Shown: piece by piece, positions 8,681-18,308 of the stretch
Numbering within the stretch: the first letter of the stretch is position 1
How the letters are laid out: each line of letters starts with the position of its first letter
DNA from: Flammeovirgaceae bacterium SG7u.111
GTDB taxonomy: Bacteria > Bacteroidota > Bacteroidia > Cytophagales > Flammeovirgaceae
Reading direction: 5' to 3'
NCBI GenBank assembly: GCA_034044135.1
Contig: CP139021.1
Location: 4,479,635-4,543,634 of the forward strand
DNA: 64,000 bases
The notes under the pieces: generated by a model
The model's input: the letters and a program-made list of their open reading frames with translations, nothing else
Told to the model about the DNA's origin: nothing
Database searches by the model: none
Position numbers and translations under genes: made by a program

Positions 8681-11600
8681 ATGAAAGTGGAAATTGTACA
8701 ATTTCTAAAAAGGCTTAAAATGCCTTTTCTGACTTTATGCTTCACTGTTTTTTGGGCAACATCTTTTGCTCAAGACCTAAAAGTAAGCGGAAATGTTACA
8801 GACGATACGGGCGAATCAATCCCTGGTGTCAGCATCCTCATTCAGGGTACAAGTAACGGTGGTGTCACCGATCTCGATGGAAACTTCTCCCTGAGCATCC
8901 CCTCTTCAGATGCCATTCTTGTTTTTTCATACATAGGATTTGTTACCCAAGAAGTTCCAGTAAATGGAAGAAGCACGATTGACGTGAAACTCGTTTCAGA
9001 TGTTTTGGCATTGGAAGAAGTAGTAGTTATTGGCTATGGCGAACAAAAGAAAAGCTTAACTACTGGTGCTATTTCTTCGGTTAAGGCAGAAGAGCTAGAG
9101 AACGTATCGGTAAGTCGAGTAGACCAAGCACTCCAAGGAAGAACCGCTGGTGTTTATATCAAACCTACTTCAGGTTCTCCAGGAAGCGGCACAAAAATCA
9201 GGATTAGAGGAACAGCATCAAATGGCGGCTCAGATCCTTTGTTTATTGTAGATGGTGTAAGAACTGGGTCTGCAGGTATGGATTACCTAAGCCCAAGCGA
9301 CATCGAGTCTATTGAAATTCTGAAAGATGCTGCTTCAGCTGCTATCTATGGTGCAGAAGGTGCCAACGGAGTTGTCATCGTAACTACCAAATCTGGCAAG
9401 CCAAACTCTGGCGTGATCACTTACAACGGACAAATAGGTTCGCAAACAGCGCAGCCGGATATTATGCCTATGATGAATGCTCAGCAGTACCAAACCTACA
9501 TGGAAGAGGCGAACGTTCCTGGCGCGCCAACCGCTGCCGATGTGGCTGGTATAGGAAATGGTACCGATTGGTTTGACGAAATGTATCAAACTGCCCCTCA
9601 ACAAAACCATACGCTATCGTTCAGCGGTGGCGCAGAAAAGTCAACCTACTTCATTTCAGGAACACTTTTCCAACAAGATGGTGTGATCGGTGGTGACAAA
9701 TCAAGATTCAATAGGTACACTGTTCGTTTCAATTCGAAACACAAAATCAAAGATTGGTTGACCGTAGGAGAAAACCTTTCTTACTCGCTCATCAACAAAA
9801 CTGGTATTTCGGAAAATGATGAGTATGGTGGAATTGTAGCAGCTGCTCTTTCATTAGACCCCATCACTCCTGTAAGGTACACAGGCTCCACTTTGCCTTC
9901 TCATGTACTTACGGCTCTCGATGCTGGCCATCCATTAGTACAAGATGAAAACGGTTTCTATTATGGTATTTCAAACTTTGTAAAAGGAGAATATGGAAAT
10001 CCACTTGCTCGAATAGACCTTACAAAAGGTAAGACTACGCAAAATAAAATATTAGGAAATGTATTTGCCGAATTGGCTCCATTAGAAGGTCTAAAAATCA
10101 CTTCTAGAGTTGGGTTAGATGCTGCTTACCAGCGCTACCATAACTGGAGCCCAACCTTCTGGTATTCTTCGGAAAGCCTAAACAATGTAGCTACAGGTTC
10201 TGACGAGTGGCAAGAATGGTACACATGGCAATGGGAAAACTTCGCTACTTACGATAGGACTATTGGCGAACACCATTTTACTTTACTTGGTGGTGGTTCT
10301 GTTCAGGAATACACCTACAACAACTTGAACGGAAGCTATGCAGGTTTATTCAGGGAAGAAGAAAAATGGTCGTACGGAGATTATGTACCTGATGACACCG
10401 ACCGTATAGGAAGCCGCCCCGAATCTAGGACACTTGCTTCTTACTTCGGAAGGTTGTCTTACGATTACATGGGCAAATACTTGTTCAATGCCACTGTAAG
10501 GAGAGACGGTTCATCTATGCTTTCTGATGGAAACCAATGGGGTACTTTCCCTTCATTCTCACTAGGCTGGGTATTCTCAAACGAAGCTTTCTTCGGAGGT
10601 GGAATTTCAGATGTAGTGAACTATGCTAAACTTCGCTTGAGCTGGGGACAAAATGGTAGCTTGTCTAACCTTTATCCTGGTCAATGGCAATCATCTATCG
10701 CTACAAACGTAGGTGGCGTGATCAGATACCCTGGTTCAGATGGGACATACTTGCCAGGTGCAGCTCCTTCGAACCTTGAAAACCCTTTCCTTACTTGGGA
10801 AACCAGTGAGCAGATTGATATTGGAGCAGATTTCAGGCTATTCAACAACCAATTGACATTCTCTGTAGACTATTACGAAAAGGAAACCAAAGATTTGATC
10901 ACTCCGGGCGCACCTCCAATTTTTGCAGGAAACAGCCTTCCTTTTGTGAATGCAGGTAATGTACTGAACAAGGGTTTTGAATTTGAAATAGGTTACAACA
11001 ATGCAAGCGAGCACGAATTCCAATACGGAATTAGCGCCAACTTATCTACCCTCAAAAATGAAGTAACTTATTTGGATCCTAACTATCCTAAAATTGCAGG
11101 TGCTAACATAGGAACAGGCTGGAGCGGAGCTACTCAATTTGAAGAAGGTATGCCAGTTTGGTACTTCAATGGATACGTAACAGATGGGATCTTCCAAAGC
11201 CAATCTGACATAGATACTTATATTTCAGAAAATGGCTTAGAAGGATACGCTCCAGTTCCAGGTGATCCAAGAGCGGTAGACACCAATGGCGATGGGCAAA
11301 TCTCTCCTGCCGATCAGCAATACATTGGCGACCCTCATCCAGATTTTTACTTCGGTACAAGAATCAATATGAGCTACAAAGGCTTCGACCTTTTGGTATT
11401 CCTCCAAGGGCAAGTAGGCAACGAAGTACTAATGGGCTTCAACCGTACGGATAGACCAACTGCTAATAAACCTGCTTTCTTCTATGAAGACAGATGGACT
11501 GGCGAAGGCTCTACTAACTCATGGTTCAGAGCAAATACTTCAAGCACTATTGCCTACAGCAGTGACCTGATGGTGTTTGATGGCTCGTTTGCCAGAATCA

Positions 11601-11821
11601 GACAAATGCAACTGGGTTACACACTTCCAAGCAAAATCACCGACACTATCCATGTCAAAAATGTGAGATTCTATGTTTCACTTGATAACTTCTTCACATT
11701 CACTAGCTACCCAGGTCTAGACCCTGAAGCTGGTTCTGGTGGCGATAACAGTATTGGCATCGACAGAGGATATTACCCTGTGCCTAGAACAGCTATCGGT
11801 GGCTTGTCATTCAGTTTTTAA
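8681..11821 (+). CDS. susC: SusC/RagA-type TonB-dependent outer membrane transporter
   Basis: The 1046-residue protein has a signal peptide ending near SFAQ (about residue 31), an N-terminal CarboxypepD_reg-like domain (about 33-110, VSGNVTDDTGESIPGVSI), the TonB-box-like VVVIGYG (about 115), a plug domain (about 125-240, with GTKIRIRGTASNGG and NGVVIVTTKSG) and a 22-strand-type barrel ending in aromatic SFSF. SusC proteins import oligosaccharides with a SusD lid, using TonB energy. A DTNGDGQISPADQ stretch (about residue 865) resembles an EF-hand calcium loop in an extracellular part of the barrel. susD follows after 63 bases, and the GH5 and GH16 neighbours suggest a beta-glucan ligand. Confidence 0.97.
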   Translation: MKVEIVQFLKRLKMPFLTLCFTVFWATSFAQDLKVSGNVTDDTGESIPGVSILIQGTSNGGVTDLDGNFSLSIPSSDAILVFSYIGFVTQEVPVNGRSTIDVKLVSDVLALEEVVVIGYGEQKKSLTTGAISSVKAEELENVSVSRVDQALQGRTAGVYIKPTSGSPGSGTKIRIRGTASNGGSDPLFIVDGVRTGSAGMDYLSPSDIESIEILKDAASAAIYGAEGANGVVIVTTKSGKPNSGVITYNGQIGSQTAQPDIMPMMNAQQYQTYMEEANVPGAPTAADVAGIGNGTDWFDEMYQTAPQQNHTLSFSGGAEKSTYFISGTLFQQDGVIGGDKSRFNRYTVRFNSKHKIKDWLTVGENLSYSLINKTGISENDEYGGIVAAALSLDPITPVRYTGSTLPSHVLTALDAGHPLVQDENGFYYGISNFVKGEYGNPLARIDLTKGKTTQNKILGNVFAELAPLEGLKITSRVGLDAAYQRYHNWSPTFWYSSESLNNVATGSDEWQEWYTWQWENFATYDRTIGEHHFTLLGGGSVQEYTYNNLNGSYAGLFREEEKWSYGDYVPDDTDRIGSRPESRTLASYFGRLSYDYMGKYLFNATVRRDGSSMLSDGNQWGTFPSFSLGWVFSNEAFFGGGISDVVNYAKLRLSWGQNGSLSNLYPGQWQSSIATNVGGVIRYPGSDGTYLPGAAPSNLENPFLTWETSEQIDIGADFRLFNNQLTFSVDYYEKETKDLITPGAPPIFAGNSLPFVNAGNVLNKGFEFEIGYNNASEHEFQYGISANLSTLKNEVTYLDPNYPKIAGANIGTGWSGATQFEEGMPVWYFNGYVTDGIFQSQSDIDTYISENGLEGYAPVPGDPRAVDTNGDGQISPADQQYIGDPHPDFYFGTRINMSYKGFDLLVFLQGQVGNEVLMGFNRTDRPTANKPAFFYEDRWTGEGSTNSWFRANTSSTIAYSSDLMVFDGSFARIRQMQLGYTLPSKITDTIHVKNVRFYVSLDNFFTFTSYPGLDPEAGSGGDNSIGIDRGYYPVPRTAIGGLSFSF

Positions 11822-11884
11822 TTTTTGATAAGTACAAAACAGATCAGTTTTTACGATTCATCAAATCATTAAGAAAATATAAAA

Positions 11885-13405
11885 ATGAAAAATATATTTA
11901 TAAAAAAGATAGCAATAGTACTCGCCTTTATGGTGGCTACTTCATGCAGCGACTTCCTCGACCAAGAAGTGCCTGGCAAGTTTGCAGAACAGGATTTTTA
12001 CCAAACCGATGAAGATGCCGAATTTGCGGTAACAGCTATTTACGACATGGTTTCCGCTCATTATTTTGGCAACTGGGCAAGCTTATATGTGGTAAAAACC
12101 ATGCTTTCTGACGATAGCAATGCAGGCGGTTCAAACGATGGCGACCAAAAAGGATATCAAGATTTGGACGATTTCAACATCGACTCTCAAAACGACAAGA
12201 TCAACGACGTTTGGAAAATGCTTTATTATGCCATTTACAGATCAAACAAGGTCATCAACAAAATACCAGGCGAGTCTGATTTGCAAAATAGGCTGATTGC
12301 CGAAGCAAAAGCACTAAGGGCTATGAACTACATGGAGCTTGTAAGCCTCTGGGGCGATGTGCCTTTGGTTTTGAATGACATTGCACCAAGCGACTATGGC
12401 AACGTACCAAGAACTAGTGTAGCTGAAGTATATGACCAAATTGAAACTGACCTCAAAGAAGCGATAAGCGTATTGCCAGAGGCAAATACCTATAGTCTTT
12501 CAGATAGGTTCAGGTTTTCGAAAGGTGCGGCACAAGCTTTTTTAGGAAAAGCATATTTATTCCAAGAAGAATGGGCGGAAGCTGCTGCTCAATTTGATGC
12601 GGTTATCTTAAGTGGCAACTACGACTTAGAGCCGTCTATTTCAGCAGCCTTCTCAGAAGCTGGTGAATTTGGAATAGAATCATTGTTCGAACTTTCTTTC
12701 ACCAACGGAGAGTCTTACGACTGGGGCAACTTCCCTTGGGGAGAAAAACCTGAAAGCAACATCCATATCCAGCTAATGGGCCCAAGAGCAGATTTCTACA
12801 CCATGGCGCCTGGCGATTCACTTATTGGCGGGTGGGGCTTTAATGTACCTAAGCAAAAGTTATACGATGCCTATATAGGAGCTGGCGACAATACTCGCAG
12901 AGCACAAACGATAATGTCAAGAGCAGAATTAGAAGCTGCTGGCGGCAACTGGAGCGTAGACAACGCATGGGACTTTGAAGGCTTCTGGCAAAGAAAATAT
13001 GGTACATTCCAAAACCATACTGGAGCGCCAGTTGGCGAGCTGAATTATGGCACCAATATCAGAGTCATGCGTTATGCTGATGTACTTTTGATGGCTGCAG
13101 AAGCGGAATTCAGAAATGGTAACGAGGCAAAAGCCATTACTTACATAAACCAAGTAAGACAACGACCTGGTACCAACCTACCTGCGCTTACTGGAGTTTC
13201 TGGCAATGACCTTTTCGAAGCAATCGTTTTGGAGCGCCAACTAGAACTTGCCTTAGAAGGGCATAGGTTCGTAGATTTGGTGCGTTGGGGAAAAGCCAGT
13301 GACGAACTAGGCGCTTTAGGCTTCACCGCAGGTAAAAACGAAGTATTGCCAATTCCTATCAACGATGTAAGATCAGCTGGTTTGCAACAAAACCCTGGTT
13401 ATTAA
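11885..13405 (+). CDS. susD: SusD/RagB-type nutrient-binding lipoprotein
   Basis: The 506-residue protein starts with a lipoprotein signal (lipidation Cys21 in ATSCSDFLD), has the N-terminal SusD-like part (about 22-200, EAKALRAMNYMELVSLWGD) and the TPR-rich RagB/SusD part with the usual C-terminal motif (ERQLELALEGHRFVDLVRWG) and ending (LPIPINDVRS...LQQNPGY). Its surface-exposed fold caps the SusC barrel and binds glycan. It is cotranscribed with susC, and a strong terminator lies 30 bases past the stop. Confidence 0.97.
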   Translation: MKNIFIKKIAIVLAFMVATSCSDFLDQEVPGKFAEQDFYQTDEDAEFAVTAIYDMVSAHYFGNWASLYVVKTMLSDDSNAGGSNDGDQKGYQDLDDFNIDSQNDKINDVWKMLYYAIYRSNKVINKIPGESDLQNRLIAEAKALRAMNYMELVSLWGDVPLVLNDIAPSDYGNVPRTSVAEVYDQIETDLKEAISVLPEANTYSLSDRFRFSKGAAQAFLGKAYLFQEEWAEAAAQFDAVILSGNYDLEPSISAAFSEAGEFGIESLFELSFTNGESYDWGNFPWGEKPESNIHIQLMGPRADFYTMAPGDSLIGGWGFNVPKQKLYDAYIGAGDNTRRAQTIMSRAELEAAGGNWSVDNAWDFEGFWQRKYGTFQNHTGAPVGELNYGTNIRVMRYADVLLMAAEAEFRNGNEAKAITYINQVRQRPGTNLPALTGVSGNDLFEAIVLERQLELALEGHRFVDLVRWGKASDELGALGFTAGKNEVLPIPINDVRSAGLQQNPGY

Positions 13406-13434
13406 AAAACAAAATCACTCATCAAAAACTTAAA

Positions 13435-13475
13435 ATGAATGCTACCAGCTATCTTAGTTGGTAGCATTCATACTT
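13435..13475 (+). terminator. Terminator of the susCD transcript
   Basis: A perfect 13-bp stem, ATGAATGCTACCA (13435-13447) with TGGTAGCATTCAT (13459-13471), is followed by ACTTTT. It lies between susD and the GH16 gene, so GH16 is transcribed by read-through or its own promoter. Confidence 0.8.
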
Positions 13476-13496
13476 TTAACTAACTATTCGAAATAT

Positions 13497-14348
13497 ATGA
13501 AGATGATCAACTTATTGATTTTAATAGGTCTGTCCTACCTGAGTGCCTGCTCCTCTTCCGATGCAGATGAACAAGCCCCCACACCAGACTACGAAATCCC
13601 CGGACCTGTTGTCTACGGGTTTGAAGACACCGTTACATGGTCAGATGAATTTGACTATACCGGAAAACCCGACCCTGCCAAATGGGGCTACGATATAGGC
13701 GGAAGCGGCTGGGGCAACCAAGAATTACAATACTATACCGATAGCCTAAAAAATGCCCAAGTAGCCGATGGCGTATTGAAAATACAAGCGATAAAAGAGG
13801 ATATTGGAGGAATGAATTATTCGTCCACCCGCCTTATCTCAAAAGAAAAAGGCGACTTTCTATATGGCCGTATAGAAGTCCGTGCTAAGCTTCCTACTGG
13901 CGTTGGTACTTGGCCTGCAATTTGGATGCTCCCTACCGATTGGGCTTATGGAGACTGGCCAAAATCTGGTGAAATTGACATTATGGAACATGTAGGGTAT
14001 GACCAAGACAAAGTGCATATAACTGTTCATACCGAAGCATATAACCATAGCATAGGAACTCAGGTGGGGAAAAGCAAGGTAGTGGAAAATGTAAGCTCAG
14101 AATTCCATACGTATCGAGTTGATTGGACTCCTGAATCTATTACTGGCTACATAGATAACGAACAGCTTTTCTTATTCAAAAATGATAAAAAAGGCTCAGC
14201 ATCCTGGCCATTCGACAAACGCTTTCACTTACTGCTAAACATTGCCGTAGGAGGTAGTTGGGGAGGCGTAGAAGGAGTAGACGAAACCGCATTCCCAACA
14301 TCTATGGAGGTTGATTATGTAAGATTCTATAAATTGACAGAAGAGTAA
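13497..14348 (+). CDS. GH16 beta-glucanase lipoprotein (laminarinase-like)
   Basis: The ATG at 13497 gives a 283-residue lipoprotein with lipobox LSAC (Cys18). The longer open frame from 13458 begins inside the terminator hairpin and is unlikely. The GH16 catalytic motif GEIDIMEHVG is intact: nucleophile E159, D161 and acid/base E164. WSDEFDYTGKPDPAKWGYDI and the W-rich cleft segments (TWPAIWMLP) are typical of beta-1,3- or mixed-linkage endoglucanases. No carbohydrate-binding module or type IX signal is present; the lipid anchor probably holds it at the outer membrane surface, where it would cut glucan into pieces for SusC/SusD. Exact linkage specificity cannot be read from the sequence. Confidence 0.93.
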   Translation: MKMINLLILIGLSYLSACSSSDADEQAPTPDYEIPGPVVYGFEDTVTWSDEFDYTGKPDPAKWGYDIGGSGWGNQELQYYTDSLKNAQVADGVLKIQAIKEDIGGMNYSSTRLISKEKGDFLYGRIEVRAKLPTGVGTWPAIWMLPTDWAYGDWPKSGEIDIMEHVGYDQDKVHITVHTEAYNHSIGTQVGKSKVVENVSSEFHTYRVDWTPESITGYIDNEQLFLFKNDKKGSASWPFDKRFHLLLNIAVGGSWGGVEGVDETAFPTSMEVDYVRFYKLTEE

Positions 14349-14384
14349 AAAATTCACCCAAAACAACACATTCCTAGCCCTTCC

Positions 14385-14876
14385 TTAGCTTTTGCTATAT
14401 GCATTTTTCACCATCTGCATCACTACTAGTCTATGGAAGGGCTTAATTATGCCCATATAAATTCTACCCATCGCATTGTTGAACCGAACCAGCGTAGTGA
14501 CTTTAATATTACTTGAAGAGGCGCTGGTGTTGGCGATAATAGCCCTAAAGTTTAGATGTGAATCATCTGCACCCATAATCACCTCCTGCTCAGAAATACT
14601 GTATATTTTGAAAAACTTTACATAGCCCCCTACCCTAAATTCACCCGTATAATCATCGGGAAGACTTGTTTTAAGACCAAAAACCTTAACGATTCTATTT
14701 CTTAGGGCAAATAATGCTTCCACCCATTTGGGGCTGGTGTTGAACACCAAGTTTGCAATTTCCTCCATTGTATTCGAATGGTTTGTGGTAGAAAAAGTAT
14801 CTGCGAAATCTACTTTGGGGAAAAGTTCTTTTGCCTTTTCAGGAATGTAAGGAACTTCTTCTTTTACTTTTTTCAT
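14385..14876 (-). CDS. DUF2867 family protein
   Basis: A protein of about 163 residues when started at ATG 14876 (MKKVKEEVPYIPEKAKELFP). ATG 14909 would add 11 residues, and the longest frame starts at a TTG and is less likely. The body fits DUF2867, a family without a settled function (PKWVEALFALRNRIVKVFGL, VGGYVKFFKIYSISEQEVIM, ending in LVVMQMVKNAY). There is no signal peptide or membrane segment. It is convergent with the GH16 gene and lies downstream of the fucosidase on the same strand, separated by a strong terminator, so it is probably an independent unit. Confidence 0.75.
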   Translation of the reverse strand: MKKVKEEVPYIPEKAKELFPKVDFADTFSTTNHSNTMEEIANLVFNTSPKWVEALFALRNRIVKVFGLKTSLPDDYTGEFRVGGYVKFFKIYSISEQEVIMGADDSHLNFRAIIANTSASSSNIKVTTLVRFNNAMGRIYMGIIKPFHRLVVMQMVKNAYSKS

Positions 14877-14958
14877 GGGATAAGGCTTGAAGCAATCTTT
14901 AGAATACATGTATTTTGTTAAGTGCTGAAATTTAGTACAAAGCCTCAATAATAACTAC

Positions 14959-14990
14959 AAAAAAAGGCAGGAGTTACCCCCCCCTGCCTT
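14959..14990 (-). terminator. Terminator of the fucosidase gene
   Basis: On the minus strand AAGGCAGG and CCTGCCTT pair (14983-14990 with 14964-14971) around a G-rich loop and are followed by a seven-T run. It lies 25 bases past the GH29 stop codon. Confidence 0.8.
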
Positions 14991-15014
14991 GTATATACTT
15001 TTTACCCCTTCTAC

Positions 15015-16511
15015 CTAAAATATGATTTTATACACAAAAGCGTGCTCACATGGTTTAGCTTTAGGTACATTTATTTCCAAACCAGCTTCGGTTTGCTTCC
15101 AAACTATCTCCTCTTCGCTCCCCAAAAGTTCAATATTTTTCACCTCTTCTGTGCCAGCCGCCAATGCTCGGATTACGCTTGGTTTGGTTGGCCAATCAAG
15201 CACAGTGGCATACAAAGTTTCTCCTTTGGTGGTAAAGCGAATATCTTCCGATGTATTGTCAGCATTTTTATCTTCACTCAAGTGACCCTCTACTACTCCC
15301 GAAGGACCTTCACCATAAATCTCCCAAGGTCGAGTACCGTAGATAGCCTCTCCATTTATCTTCAGCCATTCACCCATTCCAAGCAAACGCTCTTTCACTG
15401 GCTCAGGAATTACGCCTTCTGCCGTTGGGGTGATATTTAATAAGACAGCACCATTTTTACTTACCACATCTACCATAAAGTCTATCAACCTATTGGTCGA
15501 TTTGTAACGGGGAGTACTGATATTACACCAAGCTTCCCAATCTATCGAATCGTCTGTAAGCCATGGAAAATCTTTCTTTTCGCTCATACGCGAACGTTCT
15601 AAGTCAAGTACGGCAGTACCCACTTTCAAGTCAGTGAACTTGTAGGTACAAACTACTTCTTTCCCCCACTGCTCTGCCTTATTATAGTAATTAGCTAAAA
15701 ACTGCTTACGGTAGCTTTCATCTATTATGTCCATTTTATTATCGAACCAAATAATATCTGGCTCATAATTATCCATTAGCTCATCCAAACGACCAAGCCA
15801 TTCTTTATTGAACTGCTCATCGGGCAAAGGAGAAGTTTTCGTATCTGCCATAACGAACGTTCCTTCTGGAACTTGAGGACCATAAAGACCTGCAAATTCA
15901 GGGTTAGATGCATCCGTGTTTTTATCCCAAGTGGTGTACCAGGCGTACAGCCAGTGGCGGTGATACGTAGCTATAAACTTCAAACCACGTCCTTTTACCG
16001 CTTTCTCCATCTCCCCTACTATGTCTCTCTTTGGACCCATATCTACTGCATCCCATTCGGTAAGCTTGCTGTCCCACATGGCAAAGCCATCGGCATGCTC
16101 GGCAACTGGTCCGGCAAACTGTGCCCCAGCTTTCACAAAAAGATCTGCCCACTCGTCAGCATCAAATTTCTCTGCTTTGAACATTGGGATAAAATCCTTA
16201 TACCCAAATTCATTGAGTGGCCCATAGGTTTCTTCGTGGTATTTCCTGATCTCATCCCCTTCGTTATACATCCTGTGCGAGTACCATTCGGTTTTGTAGG
16301 CGGGGACAGAATATGGACCCCAGTGGAAATAAATACCAAATTTCATATCAAGGTACCATTCTGGCACTTCGTATTTTTCTAACGATTCCCATTCGGCGGT
16401 GTAGGTTAGCTCTTCGGCTTGGGCTACAGACTCAGTTTCTTCGGTTGATTTCTTTTGTCCGCAACTTGAAACCAACATCGTTAAGGCAATAATAAAAAAC
16501 AGTGTTTTCAT
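15015..16511 (-). CDS. GH29 alpha-L-fucosidase lipoprotein
   Basis: The start at ATG 16511 gives a 498-residue lipoprotein (MKTLFFIIALTMLVSSCGQ, Cys17). The upstream extension in the same frame adds an unlikely second N-terminus. The GH29 fold is clear: WYLDMKFGIYFHWGPYSVPA near the N-terminus, GPVAEHADGFAMWDS, and the nucleophile motif PDIIWFDNK with Asp257. NGAVLLNITPTAEGVI is the usual late-barrel segment, and a beta-sandwich domain follows (about 400-498). The enzyme releases alpha-L-fucose with retention. No fucose catabolic genes or fucose-type SusCD are adjacent, so its glycan partner is not known from this window. Confidence 0.93.
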   Translation of the reverse strand: MKTLFFIIALTMLVSSCGQKKSTEETESVAQAEELTYTAEWESLEKYEVPEWYLDMKFGIYFHWGPYSVPAYKTEWYSHRMYNEGDEIRKYHEETYGPLNEFGYKDFIPMFKAEKFDADEWADLFVKAGAQFAGPVAEHADGFAMWDSKLTEWDAVDMGPKRDIVGEMEKAVKGRGLKFIATYHRHWLYAWYTTWDKNTDASNPEFAGLYGPQVPEGTFVMADTKTSPLPDEQFNKEWLGRLDELMDNYEPDIIWFDNKMDIIDESYRKQFLANYYNKAEQWGKEVVCTYKFTDLKVGTAVLDLERSRMSEKKDFPWLTDDSIDWEAWCNISTPRYKSTNRLIDFMVDVVSKNGAVLLNITPTAEGVIPEPVKERLLGMGEWLKINGEAIYGTRPWEIYGEGPSGVVEGHLSEDKNADNTSEDIRFTTKGETLYATVLDWPTKPSVIRALAAGTEEVKNIELLGSEEEIVWKQTEAGLEINVPKAKPCEHAFVYKIIF

Positions 16512-16864
16512 GATGATAAGGCTTGATTTCTTGATGATTATCAAATGTAATCTAGCTCTTTTTCAGTATTCATCACAAAGCTTTCACAAGCAAATACCCC
16601 TTTTAGCACGAAGTCTACTTTTTTTTATCTTATTCCGATATTTACCATTCAAAAAAAGAAATAAAAAGACCATGACGCCTTCTTTTTTAAAGGAAGACAC
16701 CTTCAAAAAAATAGATGTTTTAAAAAATTATAGTATTCAAAAGACCTATTAAGCCAATTGAAAATCCCAAGCATATTTCCATAAGTGCTTGGGACATTAA
16801 AGAATACTAGAAAGTATACCTTTGTATAATATCGATAATCACTGAATAAATTCGCATACAAAAC
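16512..16864. other. Intergenic region between uxuA and fucosidase
   Basis: The region is AT-rich and holds the fucosidase promoter area and a hairpin that suits uxuA termination. An open frame at 16510-16752 on the plus strand has no recognisable features and is not called. Confidence 0.6.
16761..16794 (-). terminator. Terminator of uxuA
   Basis: TCCCAAGCA (16765-16773) pairs with TGCTTGGGA (16786-16794). On the minus strand the stem is followed by TTTTC. It lies about 70 bases past the uxuA stop. Confidence 0.65.
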
Positions 16865-18058
16865 TCAACTGTTGATATTCTTCAACACACCCATCTCAAG
16901 CCCAGAAATTTCAGCCATTGCCTTCATTCTCCCAAAAAGCGGATAACCAGGATTGTAAGCATTATTAAAGTCGGCAAGAAGCCTCCGCCCATGATCTACC
17001 CGCATCGGGATACGCTCGCCAGATGCTCTGTTTTTTTGTTCAAGCAACAAGCTTCTGATCATCTCATACATATCAACCCCTCCGCCAAGGTGTTCTGCTT
17101 CATAAAAATCACCATTTCCCACCAACTGCGTACTACGCAAATGGGCAAAATGAATTCGAGCCTTGAACTTCTGCATCATTCCCTTCAAATCATTATCTGC
17201 CCTAGCGCCCAGCGAACCGGTGCAAAAGGTGAGCGCATTGGACGGAGATGGAATGTGTTCAAAAATCCAATCGAGGTCTTCCATTGTTCCTACAATCCGA
17301 GGTAACCCTAGCACTTTCATGGGCGGATCATCGGGATGAATGCTCATTTTAATCCCTTGCTCTTCGGCTGTTGGCAAAATCGCATCTAAAAAATATTTGA
17401 GGTTTGCCCTCAGTTTTGCATCATCTATTTCTTTATAATTCTGCAAGAGTTGCTTGAAAATCCTCGCCGCTTCGGCAGGCTCATCTGCACTGATCCCATC
17501 GATAAACCCTTGCGTTTTTACAACGATCGTGTCTACCAAACTGTTCTTGTCCTGCTCGCTCATTTCCCCAAATCGCAGCGCAGCCTTCTCCACTATTTCT
17601 TTCGGATACTCTTCAGCAGCTTGTTCCCTCTCCAAAATAAACCGATCGAACACCACAAAATCTACAAAGTTGAAATACAGCACCTCCGTAGTATCGGGCA
17701 GACGGTAGTTCAGATCAGTCCTTATCCAATCTATCACAGGCATAAAGTTGTAACAGATCGTTTTTAGCCCGCACTCACCTAGGTTCACCAAACTCTTTTT
17801 ATAATTTTCGATCAACTGATCTCTTTCAACACCTCCGTATTTGATGATCTCGTGCACGGGCAGGCTTTCCACCACCGACCAGCGCATACCATACTTTTCA
17901 ATTTCCGCTTGTGTTTTTTTAATTTCTTCTACCGACCATACCTCTCCATTTGGGATATGGTGAAGAGCTGTTACGATACCCTCAATGCCTATTTGCCTAA
18001 TTTGCCCAAGGGTGATCTTATCGTTTTCCCCAAACCAACGCCACGTTTTTTCCAACAT
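16865..18058 (-). CDS. uxuA: Mannonate dehydratase
   Basis: The 397-residue protein matches UxuA along its length: the start LEKTWRWFGENDKITLGQIR, then IVTALHHIPNGEVW, the metal-site segments MSIHPDDPP and FCTGSLGA, and FAHLRSTQ and MRVDHGRR near the end. It dehydrates D-mannonate to 2-keto-3-deoxygluconate in glucuronate catabolism and uses Mn2+ or Fe2+. The length is normal for the family. The partners uxuB, uxaC and kdgK are not in the window. The upstream minus-strand TAACTTTA resembles a -7 box. Confidence 0.95.
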   Translation of the reverse strand: MLEKTWRWFGENDKITLGQIRQIGIEGIVTALHHIPNGEVWSVEEIKKTQAEIEKYGMRWSVVESLPVHEIIKYGGVERDQLIENYKKSLVNLGECGLKTICYNFMPVIDWIRTDLNYRLPDTTEVLYFNFVDFVVFDRFILEREQAAEEYPKEIVEKAALRFGEMSEQDKNSLVDTIVVKTQGFIDGISADEPAEAARIFKQLLQNYKEIDDAKLRANLKYFLDAILPTAEEQGIKMSIHPDDPPMKVLGLPRIVGTMEDLDWIFEHIPSPSNALTFCTGSLGARADNDLKGMMQKFKARIHFAHLRSTQLVGNGDFYEAEHLGGGVDMYEMIRSLLLEQKNRASGERIPMRVDHGRRLLADFNNAYNPGYPLFGRMKAMAEISGLEMGVLKNINS

Positions 18059-18250
18059 AGTATTTATCTGTTAAAGTTATAAAAGGTGGATACACACCGT
18101 CTTTGAAAATTGGCTTCCGCCAAAAAATAATCTCCAACCGATCAAAATTAGTCGTTCGGAGCAAAAAGAAAAACCACAGAGAAGATTTGGACAGAAATGT
18201 GATTGCACAAAACAATCTAAAACAACCTTTTAACAACGTATTTTAAAACA

Positions 18251-18283
18251 AAACCCCGATCGAACAAAGCTCGAACGGGGTTT
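18251..18283 (-). terminator. Terminator of the iron alcohol dehydrogenase gene
   Basis: AAACCCCG (18251-18258) pairs with CGGGGTTT (18276-18283) with further pairing of TCGA inside. On the minus strand it is followed by TGTTTTAAAA. It lies 26 bases past the stop at 18309. Confidence 0.75.
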
Positions 18284-18308
18284 AATCATCTATAACTAAA
18301 TTACTACT

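Noticed and set aside
13458-13496. Longer N-terminus for the GH16 protein
   Set aside because: The added start lies inside the susD terminator hairpin, while ATG 13497 gives a textbook lipoprotein signal.
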